Program-made: the position numbers and the translations under genes
Notes under the pieces: generated by a model
What the model was told of the DNA's origin: nothing
The model's database searches: none
The model's input: the letters and a program-made list of their open reading frames with translations, nothing else
Assembly (NCBI RefSeq): GCF_018448785.1
Contig: NZ_JAHCLU010000015.1
Coordinates: forward strand, 48,983 to 112,982
Reading direction: 5' to 3'
Source of the DNA: Halomonas jincaotanensis
Lineage (GTDB): Bacteria > Pseudomonadota > Gammaproteobacteria > Pseudomonadales > Halomonadaceae
DNA length: 64,000 nt
Part shown: piece after piece, positions 45,870 to 55,599 of the stretch
How positions within the stretch are numbered: position 1 is the stretch's first letter
Layout: every line of letters begins with the position of its first letter

Positions 45870-48391
45870 GCATATGCGGCGAAAAGCTGACTGACATAGA
45901 AAACCAGAATTCAAATGACATGCACCCAGTGGCTAAAGTTAATGAATCCTCAGCAAATGAATTCATTAAGATTCTGGGCGGTTGTGATTTTTCTATTTTT
46001 CAAACTTTTGACGATAAGGAGAAAAAACGGCGTGATCTGGCACAGACATTTCATGGTCCACTTAGAGATACACATGGCCAGCTCATAGTATTGAACAAAC
46101 AAGGTGCAGGGGTATTCCTTTGCCTTAACATCACAGATGGGGCTGGTAGGAAGGCAAAAAACATTACCTCTGTGCGCGGTCTCTTTGCCGATTTTGACGA
46201 ACCGCAAACGTTAGCTAGCATGCTGTCTTACATAGAAGGCGCCGGTCTGCCGAAGCCGACCATAGTGGTAGAAACCTCCCCTGGAAAGTACCATTGTCAC
46301 TGGTTGACTCAGGAGCCAGGAGAGATCGCTCTCGAAGAATTCAAGCCGTTGCAGCAGGCATTGGCACGTGCATGCGGTAGTGACCCTAGTGTCTGTGACC
46401 TGTCCCGTGTGGTGCGATTACCGGGATTCATGCACCATAAAAATGAGCCATTTGCCGTGCGCACTGTGTTACAAGGGCGCCGCCATACCAGCCAGATACT
46501 GCGCAACTCCCTGGGGCCATATATGGTGGAATCATCTCAGCAATCAAAGGTGGCGCCAGAAAATCCGTTAACCTCAGTGGGTAGCATTACGTATGCATCT
46601 CGTGCATTAGAGAAAGCTGCTTCATCTGTTCGGGCCGCAGACGTAGGTAAGCGGAATGACACGCTCAACCGCGAAGCATTTGGCCTCTTCGGACTAGTTA
46701 AGGGAGGGCACGTGGCTGAGTCTGAGGTGCGTGAGACACTGACGCGTGGTGCGATGGAGACTGGCTTAAATGAAGGTGAGATCCAAGCTACGTTATCTAG
46801 TGCTTGGCGTGCTGCGATGCCTCGTAACGTATCAGCTGCACAAGAAGAACCATCCCGGTACTCATTTTCAGCAGCCAACGAAGCGAAGAAGCCAGCAACG
46901 CAGGGGACAAGAAATATGGACCCTAGGCCTCTTCCGCTTGCGTCCCGGTCATCTCTTCCAAGATATCCTATGGAAGCGCTTGGTCCGTTGCTGGGTGAGG
47001 CTGCCGAGCGCTTTGCTTGGCACGTGCAAGCCCCGGAAGGGATGGCGGGCCAGTCTGTATTGGCAGCGGCGGCATTAGTGGTGCAAGGGCATGTGGATGT
47101 AGCGCGCGGTCTGATTGGCATGGGGCCCACCTCCTTGTTCTGCATTACTGACGCTGAGAGTGGTGAGAGGAAAAGCACTTTAGAGCGTTTATCACTCCGC
47201 CCGGTACGAGATTGGGAGCGCGTGCGGCGTGAATTTCAACGAGAAGAGTCGGCCCGATATAAGGCAGAGTATGAAGCTTGGCATTTGCGTCGACAATCAT
47301 TGGTGAGTGTGGCCAAAGGAAAATCTGACAAAGTTATTGAAAGCCATGAGCAGGAGAGACTCGCTCAGTTACTTGCTGACCACGAGCTAAACGAGCCAAG
47401 TACACCGGTACGGCCCCAGATGACCTTTGAGGAGCCAACTCAAGAGGGTATCTACCGCCATTTTCAGGAGGGACATCCCAGTGCTGGATTGTTTTCGGAT
47501 GAAGGGGTCGGGTTCTTTGGTGGCCATGGAATGCGTGAGGAGAATCGGGGGCGAACGATCGCCACGCTTTCAAAATTATGGGATGGTGGGAGTATCAGCC
47601 GAACTCGAGGCGCTGTAGGTGAATCAGGAGTGTTAGCTGGGCGGCGGCTTTCCGCTCACTTGATGCTACAACCTGTGGTGGCTGCCCAGGTCATGGGTGA
47701 CCCGCTTTTGACCGGACAAGGATTTCTTGCCCGCTTCCTCTTTATGCGCGCGCCATCACTTATAGGTGGTCGCTTCCTTTTGAACAGAGACCCACGCTAT
47801 GGCGTCGAGCATGAAACTGCCGTAGGTCACTATTGGGAGGCGCTTGCAGAAGTTGTTAATCGTCCTTTGGACGTTGATCAGGAGACCGGTGAGCTTAGAC
47901 CTAAGTTGGCTAAAATTGAAGGCGATGCTTTTCGAGCTTGGGCTGAATTTCACGACAAGGTTGAACGCGAATTGGGAAAATCGGGCCGGCTGTCTCTAGT
48001 AAAGGGGTTCGCCTCTAAGGCAGCGGACAACGCAGCTCGAATCGCTGCAATATTTTCATACATAGAAGGAGGGCTGCATCCTCAAGTAGCCCACATAGAG
48101 AGGGCGGTAGCTTTAATGGACTACTACCTGCAATCCATGGCTTCGCAAGTCGAGGAAGCTCAGGACGACCAGCGGGAATTTCAGGCACGCGAGGTGTTGG
48201 ATGCTATCCATGAGAAATTCGGCGGCCAGCTGTCAGCTCATGATTTTAAGCGTATGCCTAGTGCCTATCGAAGCGCTAAAAAACTGCGATCGTTACTTGG
48301 CTTACTTGTTGACGCAGGTTATCTTGAAATATGCTTAGTTAATAATCAAAATAAGCCAAGCGGATGGGTTGCCATAAGTCCTGAATCTTAA
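45866..48391 (+). CDS. Primase/DUF3987 helicase-like replication protein
   Basis: An 841-residue protein in two parts. Residues about 30-230 are a RepB-like primase domain (RGLFADFDEPQTLASML, KYHCHWLTQ, SRVVRLPGFMHHK, with Asp and His active-site-type residues). A linker follows, and from about 370 comes a DUF3987 ATPase-like domain with the Walker-A-like ITDAESGERKST and a late YRSAKKLRSLLGLL tail. Such fused proteins start replication of P4-like satellites and related integrative elements. It is co-translated with the two genes before it. Confidence 0.85.
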   Translation: MSICGEKLTDIENQNSNDMHPVAKVNESSANEFIKILGGCDFSIFQTFDDKEKKRRDLAQTFHGPLRDTHGQLIVLNKQGAGVFLCLNITDGAGRKAKNITSVRGLFADFDEPQTLASMLSYIEGAGLPKPTIVVETSPGKYHCHWLTQEPGEIALEEFKPLQQALARACGSDPSVCDLSRVVRLPGFMHHKNEPFAVRTVLQGRRHTSQILRNSLGPYMVESSQQSKVAPENPLTSVGSITYASRALEKAASSVRAADVGKRNDTLNREAFGLFGLVKGGHVAESEVRETLTRGAMETGLNEGEIQATLSSAWRAAMPRNVSAAQEEPSRYSFSAANEAKKPATQGTRNMDPRPLPLASRSSLPRYPMEALGPLLGEAAERFAWHVQAPEGMAGQSVLAAAALVVQGHVDVARGLIGMGPTSLFCITDAESGERKSTLERLSLRPVRDWERVRREFQREESARYKAEYEAWHLRRQSLVSVAKGKSDKVIESHEQERLAQLLADHELNEPSTPVRPQMTFEEPTQEGIYRHFQEGHPSAGLFSDEGVGFFGGHGMREENRGRTIATLSKLWDGGSISRTRGAVGESGVLAGRRLSAHLMLQPVVAAQVMGDPLLTGQGFLARFLFMRAPSLIGGRFLLNRDPRYGVEHETAVGHYWEALAEVVNRPLDVDQETGELRPKLAKIEGDAFRAWAEFHDKVERELGKSGRLSLVKGFASKAADNAARIAAIFSYIEGGLHPQVAHIERAVALMDYYLQSMASQVEEAQDDQREFQAREVLDAIHEKFGGQLSAHDFKRMPSAYRSAKKLRSLLGLLVDAGYLEICLVNNQNKPSGWVAISPES

Positions 48392-49244
48392 GATGCTTAT
48401 ACGACAGGCCATTTCTCTATGGAGTGGCCTTTACTATATTCTCTCATATGATTTTTGTGGCTTATAATACGGACTCTTCTAGCCAGATCCTATGGCCTTT
48501 CCATCGACAAAAAAGTCACCCCATTCGCAAAGATGATCATTATAAAATTAAACTATTGATTCCGTCTAATCGATAGTTTTTTTAATTAAGCATTGAGGCT
48601 CTCCTTGGTTGAACGACAGGCTCGCTTAACAGTTGCCGAAGGGATGTCGAAGCGTTCCGTTGTAGACTTAATGTTGGCACTGTTCTCCTGACGCCATTGG
48701 TCTACATCCCCATCATTGATGACTTCCCCCCCCCCCGAGGGCCTTTCCCACTGCTTTGGCCCGCTTTGTGTCGGTGGGTTGGTTCTCATCGCTGGCCCGG
48801 AAGTGAGAGACGTAGGCTGATATGATGTAATTAGCCAACCATCTCTATCTTTTTTTAAATCAGCGCCTTACATGATGATGTGGGCGGCAATGTAGGAAGC
48901 CTATTCCCAGACAACGGGGGGGTGCTATTGAGAGTTCAAACGTTCAATTCTCCCCCTCTGAGCCCGCTTGAACCACTCACCCGTATGCTGGCTGCATCAC
49001 GCAACCAGGATTTGACTGCCAGTAAAATTACAGCTAGTGTGTCCCACAGGCTGGGTGTACCACCCAGGTGCTCTTTAAACGTGTTGATTTACCTCGATTG
49101 AGCTTGCAAGCGGACCAACTTAGTTGGTCAACCCAGGGAGTTGTTCACCTAGGGTTCACTTGCCGCACAACGGTCCTGCTGCCCGGCGTCCCGGCGACCA
49201 GTAGTCTTGTACGGCGGGAGGCTCCTTTAACAAGGAGCTGAACG
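48392..49244. other. Largely non-coding 0.85-kb stretch before the retron locus
   Basis: After the primase gene an imperfect hairpin (AGGCCATT at about 48405 pairing with AGTGGCCT) may terminate it. Then come AT-rich sequence, a run of at least ten C near 48723-48735, and from about 49050 a chain of stem-loops: 49051-49057/49061-49067, 49114-49119/49123-49128, an imperfect long stem from 49162 to 49215, and 49221-49227/49232-49238. The dense structure suggests a structured RNA leader to the retron genes. Only one weak leftward ORF is noted separately. Confidence 0.5.
48586..48789 (-). CDS. Possible small DNA-binding protein
   Basis: A 67-residue ORF whose C-terminal half (NIKSTTERFDIPSATVKRAC) looks like a helix-turn-helix seen in small mobile-element proteins. 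It has no ribosome site, the N-terminal part is low complexity, and the homopolymer C run crosses it, so it may be a remnant. Low confidence. Confidence 0.25.
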   Translation of the reverse strand: MRTNPPTQSGPKQWERPSGGGEVINDGDVDQWRQENSANIKSTTERFDIPSATVKRACRSTKESLNA

Positions 49245-49583
49245 GTGGTTTGCTGGAGCATCTACGCGTTCCTTATCGGCTCAATTGCTTGACGGCGGGG
49301 CAATTGCCCAATCCGATAACGAACGAGGTATTTTTGATGGATAAAGCACGTTTGATCACGACTGTCACTCTGCTGAAGCAGGTACAGTCGGAAATGCACG
49401 ACGACGTAGATGCTCGCGTTACTGATAGGTTGAATGAGGCGATTATGATTCTGGAGGAAGCTCTGACTACCGATCCAAAGCCAGCTAGGGCGAGTGCCGC
49501 TCTGGCCAAGCTAGGTGAGGCGTTGAAGTATCTGCCAGGAATCAAGGCGCTTTTTGAGGACTTGATGTGACACAGCAAACCAC
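49245..49583 (+). ncRNA. Candidate retron msr/msd transcript bounded by an inverted repeat
   Basis: GTGGTTTGCTG (49245-49255) is the exact reverse complement of CAGCAAACCAC (49573-49583), as expected of the a1/a2 ends of a retron RNA. Inside are a stem-loop with perfect outer arms TTATCGG (49273-49279) and CCGATAA (49313-49319) and inner arms CAATTGC/GCAATTG, and then a 77-codon ORF. An RT gene with retron motifs follows. Unusual: a retron RNA is normally about 150-250 bases with no ORF between a1 and a2. An alternative is that the true msr/msd lies in the structured stretch 49050-49240. Confidence 0.35.
49337..49570 (+). CDS. Small helical protein of the retron locus
   Basis: A 77-residue protein, all-helical in appearance (TTVTLLKQVQSEMHDDVDAR; LNEAIMILEEALTTDPKPAR), with no membrane segment and no domain I recognise. 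GAGG about nine bases before the ATG at 49337 supports this start rather than the earlier one at 49250. It lies wholly inside the inverted repeat and stops two bases before its right arm. It could be the effector, the antidote or a scaffold of the retron system. Confidence 0.6.
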   Translation: MDKARLITTVTLLKQVQSEMHDDVDARVTDRLNEAIMILEEALTTDPKPARASAALAKLGEALKYLPGIKALFEDLM

Positions 49584-49613
49584 TACTTTAAGATTTCCGA
49601 TTGGTTGCGCGAT

Positions 49614-49901
49614 ATGAATATTGGGTACGCAATCAAGCTATGCCGCCAGCAGCGTAAGCTGACTCAAGGAGAGTTAGCAAAGCGGGCTGGCGTGTCAGTT
49701 TCCTATCTCTCGCTGCTTGAGCGGGGTGAGCGGTCAGATCCGGGCCTATCTTCCTTGGAGAATATCGCTAAAGGGCTGGATGTTCCCATGACGCTGCTTC
49801 TCTTCCTCGCAGCCGAAAATAGCGACTTGAAAGGGTTTTCTCCAGAGCTGAAGGAAAAGCTCTCTGCGGCTGCTCTGAACTTGATGAGAGAGACCGCATG
49901 A
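49614..49901 (+). CDS. XRE-family helix-turn-helix regulator
   Basis: A 95-residue protein with a classic XRE domain: IKLCRQQRKLTQGELAKRAG, VSVSYLSLLERGERSDPGLS, and a short helical tail. The ATG at 49614 is preferred to a TTG at 49605; no good ribosome site. Its stop overlaps the RT gene by four bases. Some retron types encode such an HTH protein as partner, so it may be a repressor or part of the toxic complex. Confidence 0.88.
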   Translation: MNIGYAIKLCRQQRKLTQGELAKRAGVSVSYLSLLERGERSDPGLSSLENIAKGLDVPMTLLLFLAAENSDLKGFSPELKEKLSAAALNLMRETA

Positions 49902-50860
49902 GATCAAGGTGCGAGCTAACTTCGACCTACCCTCACAACGCCATCATTGACCCTGAACACCTCGCCCTTCTGCTGAATACGCCCCCGGAGAAGCTGAAGG
50001 ACATCGCAAATGTTGCTTCCGGCTCGTATCGCCCAGTTCCTCAAATGAAAAAAGATGGCACCCCTCGGATGACCTATGATGCTTATCCAGAGCTAAAGCG
50101 GATACAGCACCAGATCGTCAAAAAGATTCTCCGCAAGGTGCGTTTCCCTCGATATCTGCACGGTGGCATTCGAGACACTGACTTTCCTCGCGATCATGTG
50201 TCAAATGCAGCACTGCACACTGGGGCCACGATCTTGGTGCTGGACGACATTGCTGATTTCTACCCCTCCCTCGATAGGCAGTTGGTATTCACGACCTGGC
50301 TAAGGTTCTTCGGCTTTTCTCCAGAGGTTTCGGAGTTACTTACGAATCTGACGACGCGCCATGGAGTCGTACCACAGGGCGCAAGAACGAGTAGTTACCT
50401 GGCCAATTTGGCATTCTGGGACAAGGAAGCGCAGCTAGTTGAAGACCTCGGGAACATAGGCCTGACATACTCCCGGTTCGTCGACGATGTGACTTATTCG
50501 TCGCACCGCCAAATTCTAAACAGCACCATCGGCAACGCCAGGGCCAAGGTGTATAGGATGCTGGCATCAAAGGGCTGTCGCCCCAAACGCTCAAAGAGTC
50601 ACGTCTGCCGCAAGGGACAGAAGCTCGAAGTCACTGGACTGGTTACAGCCGGAAGCTCGCCAACAATTGACAAGGATGAACGAAAAAGAATTCGCTCGGC
50701 AGTCCATAACCTGGAGAAAGCTGTCGGCAAAGAGGGAATGACTCCAGAAAATCGCAAAAAATGGGACAGCGCGAAAGGACGAGTTGGAAGGTTAGTCCGC
50801 CTGAAACACCCCGAGTCACGGAAGCTTTCCCAGCGTCTAGATGCAATTCGCCAAGGTTAA
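49898..50860 (+). CDS. Retron-type reverse transcriptase
   Basis: A 320-residue RT. Both retron hallmarks are present: NAxxH as NAALH (103-107) and VTG (245-247). Polymerase motif A is LVLDDIADFYPSL (113-125), motif B GVVPQGARTSSYLANL (156-171), and motif C YSRFVDDVTYSS (191-202) with FVDD in place of the usual YADD. Length is typical of retron RTs, and there is no maturase or endonuclease domain as in group II introns. It should copy part of an adjacent RNA into msDNA. Together with the HTH and small ORF it probably forms an abortive anti-phage system. Confidence 0.9.
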   Translation: MRSRCELTSTYPHNAIIDPEHLALLLNTPPEKLKDIANVASGSYRPVPQMKKDGTPRMTYDAYPELKRIQHQIVKKILRKVRFPRYLHGGIRDTDFPRDHVSNAALHTGATILVLDDIADFYPSLDRQLVFTTWLRFFGFSPEVSELLTNLTTRHGVVPQGARTSSYLANLAFWDKEAQLVEDLGNIGLTYSRFVDDVTYSSHRQILNSTIGNARAKVYRMLASKGCRPKRSKSHVCRKGQKLEVTGLVTAGSSPTIDKDERKRIRSAVHNLEKAVGKEGMTPENRKKWDSAKGRVGRLVRLKHPESRKLSQRLDAIRQG

Positions 50861-51052
50861 CACCTAGCGAACTGAATCCACGACCAAGGAGACCAGCCCC
50901 TTCATGGTGATGTCCTGGATCATAGCAATCGTCACGAAGACGCTGGCAGTCTGCAACTGCATACGCCGTCATGCAGCCGCCAGGGTCGCTGTAGTAAGCT
51001 GGCGACATTCAAAAATCATGATGAATTCAGTAAAACGAAATGGAGCAAGACC

Positions 51053-52609
51053 TTGGTCAATGGAGACATAGGAAAACGGCTGTGGGCAGCTGCTGACCAG
51101 TTATGGGCCAACACCGGTCTCAAGCCCGCTGAGTTCTCGACCCCTGTCCTGGGTCTGATCTTCCTGAAGTATGCCGATAAAAAGTATGCCGCCGCCGAGG
51201 AGAAGCTGGGGCCGGTGGGCTCCGGTGGCCGCCGCAAGGTGAGCAAGGACGACTACCTGGCCGAGGGTGTGATCTTCCTTCCCGAGACCGCTCGCTTCTC
51301 TTACCTCCTGTCACTCACCGAGGGCGACAACATCGGCAAGGCCATCAACGAAGCCATGAAGGCCATCGAGGAGGAGAACACCGACCTCAAGGGTGCCCTG
51401 CCACGCGACTACACGCGCCTGGATAACTGGGTGCTGATGGAACTGCTCAAGCAGCTCGGCCCGGTGGATCTGTCAGGGGATGCCTTTGGGAAGGTCTACG
51501 AGTACTTCCTCGGCAACTTCGCCCTCAAGGAAGGCCAGAAGGGTGGTGTCTTCTACACCCCCGAGTCCATCGTAAAGCTAATCGTGGAGATCCTTGAGCC
51601 ATACCATGGGCGCATCTTCGACCCGGCCTGTGGGTCTGGCGGCATGTTCGTCCACTCGGCGAACTTCGTGCAGCGCCACCACAAGACGGCCATGGACGAG
51701 ATCTCGATCTTCGGAACCGAGAAGGACCAGACCACCGTTAACCTCAACAAGATGAATCTGGCGGTGCATGGCCTCTCTGGTGACGTGCGGGTGTCCAACA
51801 CCTACTACGAAGATCCCTTCTATGCAGCCGACCGCTTGGGTGGCCGCTTTGACTTCGTCATGGCCAACCCCCCATTCAACGTCTCAGGGGTGGATAAGGA
51901 GCGACTGGAGGGCGATGTACGCTTTCCCTTCGGGATGCCCAGGACCGATAACGCCAATTACCTCTGGATGCAGCTCTTCTACGCATCGCTGAAGCCGTCC
52001 GGGCGTGCTGGTTTTGTCATGGCGAACTCGGCAGGTGATGCCCGAGGTAGCGAGCAGACCATCCGGCAGAAGTTGATCGAATCCGGTGCCGTGGATGTGA
52101 TCGTCTCGGTGGGTCCGAACTTCTTCTACACTGTCACACTGCCTTGCACCCTGTGGTTCTTCGACCGGGCCAAGAGCGAAACCGAGCGTGGCAACAAGGT
52201 GCTGTTCATAGATGCTCGCCATCTATACCGCCAGATCGACCGGGCGCATCGCGATTGGCTACCGGAACAGGTTGAGTTCCTGGCCAACATCGTGCGCCTC
52301 TACCGTGGCGAAACCGTAGAGCTGGATCAAGGCAGTGAGACGCTGCTGGCCGAGAAGGGGCTGGGCGAGGATTACACCGATGTGCCCGGGCTCTGCAAAG
52401 TGGCCACTCTGGGGGAGATCGAAGCACAGGGCTGGTCGCTGAACCCTGGGCGCTATGTCGGGGCAGCAGCGAGAGAAGCTGAAGATGTGAACTTTAATGA
52501 GCGTCTTGAGGAGCTGGCTGAGGAGTTGGAGGTGCTGAATTCTGAAGCCAGAGAGCTTGAAGACCAGATTGGCCAAAATGTCGCCCGATTACTGGAGGTG
52601 TCAGCGTGA
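51053..52609 (+). CDS. hsdM: Type I restriction-modification methyltransferase subunit
   Basis: A 518-residue N6-adenine methyltransferase. SAM motif [12 protein letters not shown] and catalytic NPPF ([10 protein letters not shown]) are intact, with the N-terminal HsdM domain ([19 protein letters not shown]). Starts at TTG (51053) with GGAGC six bases upstream; no in-frame ATG is available nearby. GC content is like the chromosome rather than the AT-rich element around it. Its stop overlaps hsdS (GTGA). Confidence 0.93.
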   Translation: MVNGDIGKRLWAAADQLWANTGLKPAEFSTPVLGLIFLKYADKKYAAAEEKLGPVGSGGRRKVSKDDYLAEGVIFLPETARFSYLLSLTEGDNIGKAINEAMKAIEEENTDLKGALPRDYTRLDNWVLMELLKQLGPVDLSGDAFGKVYEYFLGNFALKEGQKGGVFYTPESIVKLIVEILEPYHGRIFDPACGSGGMFVHSANFVQRHHKTAMDEISIFGTEKDQTTVNLNKMNLAVHGLSGDVRVSNTYYEDPFYAADRLGGRFDFVMANPPFNVSGVDKERLEGDVRFPFGMPRTDNANYLWMQLFYASLKPSGRAGFVMANSAGDARGSEQTIRQKLIESGAVDVIVSVGPNFFYTVTLPCTLWFFDRAKSETERGNKVLFIDARHLYRQIDRAHRDWLPEQVEFLANIVRLYRGETVELDQGSETLLAEKGLGEDYTDVPGLCKVATLGEIEAQGWSLNPGRYVGAAAREAEDVNFNERLEELAEELEVLNSEARELEDQIGQNVARLLEVSA

Positions 52610-53799
52610 TCAACACGGGACTCCATGATTGGAAACAGCTTATCCTTGAGGACTTAGGAAGAGTTGTGACGGGCAGGACTCCGCCATCCAGCAAACCTGA
52701 GTTGTTTGGTGATCATTATCCGTTCATCACCCCGACGGATATGACCTTTTCTAATCGATCTATCTGGCCTGAGCGCGGGATTTCTGAAGAAGGCGCTGAG
52801 AGCCTATCAAGGATCAAGCTACCAGCCAAAACGCCATGCTTTGTCTGTATCGGCGCTACCATTGGCAAGCTCTGCTTGACATCGGTGGAGAGTTTTACCA
52901 ATCAGCAAATCAATAGCATTGTTGTCGATAAAGAAAAGCACTGCCCTGAGTTTGTTTACTACTTGCTTCGCCATATATCAGCAGGAGTAAAGTCATTGGC
53001 AGGTGGGGCAGCAACGCCGATCATCAATAAAACCTCTTTTAGCCAGGTGCCTGTGCTGGTGCCTCACTTGCAAATCCAAGAGTCCATCGCTGCCATTCTC
53101 TCTGCCTATGACGACCTTGTCGAGAACAACACGCGCCGCATCGAAATCCTTGAGGAGATGGCCCGGCGGTTGTACGAGGAGTGGTTCGTTCTCTTCCGCT
53201 TCCCTGGGCATGAGAAGACAGGTTTTAAGGAGAGTGAACTTGGAAGGATTCCTAAGGAGTGGGAGTGCGGTAGCCTAAAGGATTGCATTGAACTTGCCTA
53301 CGGTAAAGCTCTCAAAAAGTCTGACAGGAAGTCAGGGCCTTATCCTGTCTATGGCTCCAGTGGTGAGGTGGGCACCCATTGCAAGGCTTTGGTTAAAGGG
53401 CCAGGAATAATTCTGGGAAGAAAAGGTAATGTCGGCAGCTTGTTCTGGACGGAGGACGACTTTTATCCAATTGATACTGTGTATTATCTCAAGACAGACC
53501 TTCCTCTGGAGTACGCTTTTTTCAACTTGAAAAGGCAGAGGTTCTTGAACAACGATGCTGCCGTACCTGGGCTGAATAGAAACCAAGCATATTCACTTCC
53601 GTTCCTGAAGCCCAGCGACGAGGTGCTGCAAGACTTTTCGAGCCACTGCAAACCGATCTATGAACTAATTCGGAAATTGCATCGGAAAAACTCCAACCTC
53701 CGCGCCCAGCGCGATCTGCTCCTCCCCAAGCTCGTATCCGGTGAGATAGACGTGCCCGAGATCTCCAAGCCCTACGACAAGGAGGTTAAAGCCGCATGA
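52606..53799 (+). CDS. hsdS: Type I restriction-modification specificity subunit
   Basis: A 397-residue HsdS with two target-recognition domains (about 5-160 and 200-355), each followed by a conserved helix ([20 protein letters not shown] and the C-terminal [18 protein letters not shown]). The recognition-domain DNA is more AT-rich than hsdM, as usual for swapped TRDs. The recognised sequence cannot be predicted. Starts at GTG inside hsdM; its end overlaps the hsdR fragment by four bases. Confidence 0.92.
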   Translation: MINTGLHDWKQLILEDLGRVVTGRTPPSSKPELFGDHYPFITPTDMTFSNRSIWPERGISEEGAESLSRIKLPAKTPCFVCIGATIGKLCLTSVESFTNQQINSIVVDKEKHCPEFVYYLLRHISAGVKSLAGGAATPIINKTSFSQVPVLVPHLQIQESIAAILSAYDDLVENNTRRIEILEEMARRLYEEWFVLFRFPGHEKTGFKESELGRIPKEWECGSLKDCIELAYGKALKKSDRKSGPYPVYGSSGEVGTHCKALVKGPGIILGRKGNVGSLFWTEDDFYPIDTVYYLKTDLPLEYAFFNLKRQRFLNNDAAVPGLNRNQAYSLPFLKPSDEVLQDFSSHCKPIYELIRKLHRKNSNLRAQRDLLLPKLVSGEIDVPEISKPYDKEVKAA

Positions 53800-53885
53800 C
53801 ACCCCTGCAATCCCCTGCTTACGACTACTTCGAGGACACCCTGGTCGAGCAGCCCACCATAGAAATGTTTGCTGACTTGGGCTGA
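53796..53885 (+). pseudogene. Duplicated 5' end of hsdR
   Basis: A 29-codon ORF whose residues 9-29 (YDYFEDTLVEQPTIEMFADLG) match the start of the intact hsdR (MSDYSEDALVERPAIELFADLG). It stops where hsdR has Trp. The last 14 bases before divergence, GCTGACTTGGGCTG, are identical at 53871-53884 and 55654-55667. Its stop overlaps the darT start by one base, so it now acts as a translated leader. It marks the left border of the inserted darTG module. Confidence 0.85.
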
Positions 53886-54526
53886 TGCTTATGACACCGA
53901 ATCCGACCCCAATTTTTCATATCACACCTATCGAGAACCTGCGTATGATCCTTGTGGCTGGCGAGTTGCGGGCAAAGCGGGCGCTTGATCAGGAGGATGC
54001 AGGCTATACTAACATCGCACACCAGACGATTCAGGATCGTCGTGCCCATACGTCGGTACCATGTGGCCCCTGCGGTGTGCTGCACGACTATGTGCCGTTT
54101 TACTTTGGGCCACGGTCACCCATGCTATACACGCTTTCGAGAGGCAACGTGGACGGGTTTACTGGCGGGCAGCAATCCATCGTGCACTTGGTGTCAACGG
54201 TTCAGGCTGTGCAGGCTGCGGGGCTTGGCTTCGTTTTTACTGACGGACACGGGATCATGGCGATCACTGATTTCTATGATGATCCTGCCCAACTGGATGA
54301 GGTTGATTGGTCACTGATGGGTGCCCGCTTTTGGGCAGATACCAACGAAGACCCGGACCGTAAGCGCCGTCGTCAGGCGGAGCTTTTAGTATATGAGCGT
54401 TTTCCTATCGATTTAATAGGGGGAGTAGGCGTGGTCAATCAAAGCAAGAAAGCCGAAGCCGAGGTGCTACTTGCGGAGTTTGGTTTGACTATTCCGGTTG
54501 CTGTGAAAACCGGCTGGTACTATTGA
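53885..54526 (+). CDS. darT: DarT-like DNA ADP-ribosyltransferase toxin
   Basis: A 213-residue DUF4433 protein. Family features: His12 in FHITPIENL, the block VLHDYVPFYFGPRSPMLY (65-82), IVHLVSTVQAV, and Glu166 in RRRQAELLVYERFP, the likely catalytic Glu. DarT toxins use NAD+ to ADP-ribosylate single-stranded DNA bases, which blocks replication; in phage defence this stops phage DNA synthesis. Starts at 53885 or 53891, coupled to the leader ORF by TGATG. The antitoxin gene follows after nine bases. Confidence 0.9.
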   Translation: MLMTPNPTPIFHITPIENLRMILVAGELRAKRALDQEDAGYTNIAHQTIQDRRAHTSVPCGPCGVLHDYVPFYFGPRSPMLYTLSRGNVDGFTGGQQSIVHLVSTVQAVQAAGLGFVFTDGHGIMAITDFYDDPAQLDEVDWSLMGARFWADTNEDPDRKRRRQAELLVYERFPIDLIGGVGVVNQSKKAEAEVLLAEFGLTIPVAVKTGWYY

Positions 54527-54535
54527 GGTGGCGTC

Positions 54536-55573
54536 ATGATCAAAAAAACACAAGGTAACTTGCTGGAAGCTGATGCCGAGGCTCTTGTCAATACAGTTAA
54601 TTGTGTGGGAGTTATGGGGAAAGGTATCGCCTTGCAGTTCAAACAGGCATTCCCGGAAAACTTCTCGCATTATGCTAAGGTTTGCAAGGAAAATAAGCTG
54701 CGTACCGGCCAAGTTCTTATATTCGAGACCGGCAGCATGGTCAACCCTAAGTACATCATAAACTTTCCTACCAAGCGCCATTGGAAGGGAAAATCTAAGA
54801 TGGAAGATATTGAAGCAGGGCTGACGGATCTAGTTGCGCAGGTAAAGCGCTACAACATTCGGTCCATTGCTATTCCCCCCCTTGGTGCAGGGCTTGGCGG
54901 GCTGAACTGGTCTGAGGTGAAACTACGGATTGAGGCTGCATTTGCTGATTTTCCCGATGTCCATGTGCTGCTATTTGAGCCAAAGGGGGCGCCTCCTGTT
55001 GAGCATATGCCGGTGCGTACCAAACGTCCGAACATGACTCCTGGTAGAGCGCTGCTAATTCGCCTTCTGGATTTATATGGCCGACAGGGCTACCGCCATA
55101 GCCTTTTGGAGGTTCAGAAACTCGCCTACTTCCTACAAATAGCAGGCGAGCCGTTGAGGCTTCGATATCAGCCGCACTACCTGGGCCCTTATGCGGACAA
55201 CCTTAACCATGCACTTCAACATATCGAGGGGCATTTTATACGTGGCTATGGTGATCGCTCTACCAAGGCAGAGATCCGTTTGGTGCCTCGGGCTGCGGAA
55301 CAGGCAAAGGCGTATCTAGAGAGAAGGCCTGAGGCAGAAATTCACTTGGAGCGTGTCAAGAAGCTTATTGAGGGGTTTGAAACACCCTACGGCATGGAGT
55401 TGCTCTCCACGGTTCATTGGGTGGTAACACATGAGGCAGGTATACAGGGAGACTTGGATAAAATTCGTGAGCGAGTGGCTACGTGGAATCAGCGAAAAAA
55501 GCAACTGATGAAACCTAAGCATATCCGTAAGGCATATGCACGCCTGGCGCAGCAGGGTTGGGTATCGACCTGA
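54536..55573 (+). CDS. darG: DarG-like macrodomain antitoxin
   Basis: A 345-residue protein. Residues 1-155 are a macrodomain (VNTVNCVGVMGKGIALQFK; IPPLGAGLGGLNW) that removes ADP-ribose from DNA. Residues about 165-345 form a second domain (LLEVQKLAYFLQIAGEPLRL, YLGPYADNLNHALQ) which in DarG binds and neutralises DarT. GAGG lies nine bases before the ATG. The stop overlaps a possible upstream hsdR start by one base. Confidence 0.9.
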   Translation: MIKKTQGNLLEADAEALVNTVNCVGVMGKGIALQFKQAFPENFSHYAKVCKENKLRTGQVLIFETGSMVNPKYIINFPTKRHWKGKSKMEDIEAGLTDLVAQVKRYNIRSIAIPPLGAGLGGLNWSEVKLRIEAAFADFPDVHVLLFEPKGAPPVEHMPVRTKRPNMTPGRALLIRLLDLYGRQGYRHSLLEVQKLAYFLQIAGEPLRLRYQPHYLGPYADNLNHALQHIEGHFIRGYGDRSTKAEIRLVPRAAEQAKAYLERRPEAEIHLERVKKLIEGFETPYGMELLSTVHWVVTHEAGIQGDLDKIRERVATWNQRKKQLMKPKHIRKAYARLAQQGWVST

Positions 55574-55599
55574 TGGTCACGGGAGAGAAGGTGAAAAGG

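Noticed and set aside
48719..48736. Run of C as a phase-variation tract
   Set aside because: It crosses only a weak ORF, so there is no clear gene to switch; it could also be a sequencing artefact.
48880..49101. 73-codon rightward ORF before the retron locus
   Set aside because: No domain, no ribosome site, and it covers a stretch of hairpins that looks non-coding.
50861..51052. Possible small gene between the RT and hsdM
   Set aside because: Frames are short and without ribosome sites; the stretch is more likely the hsd promoter region.
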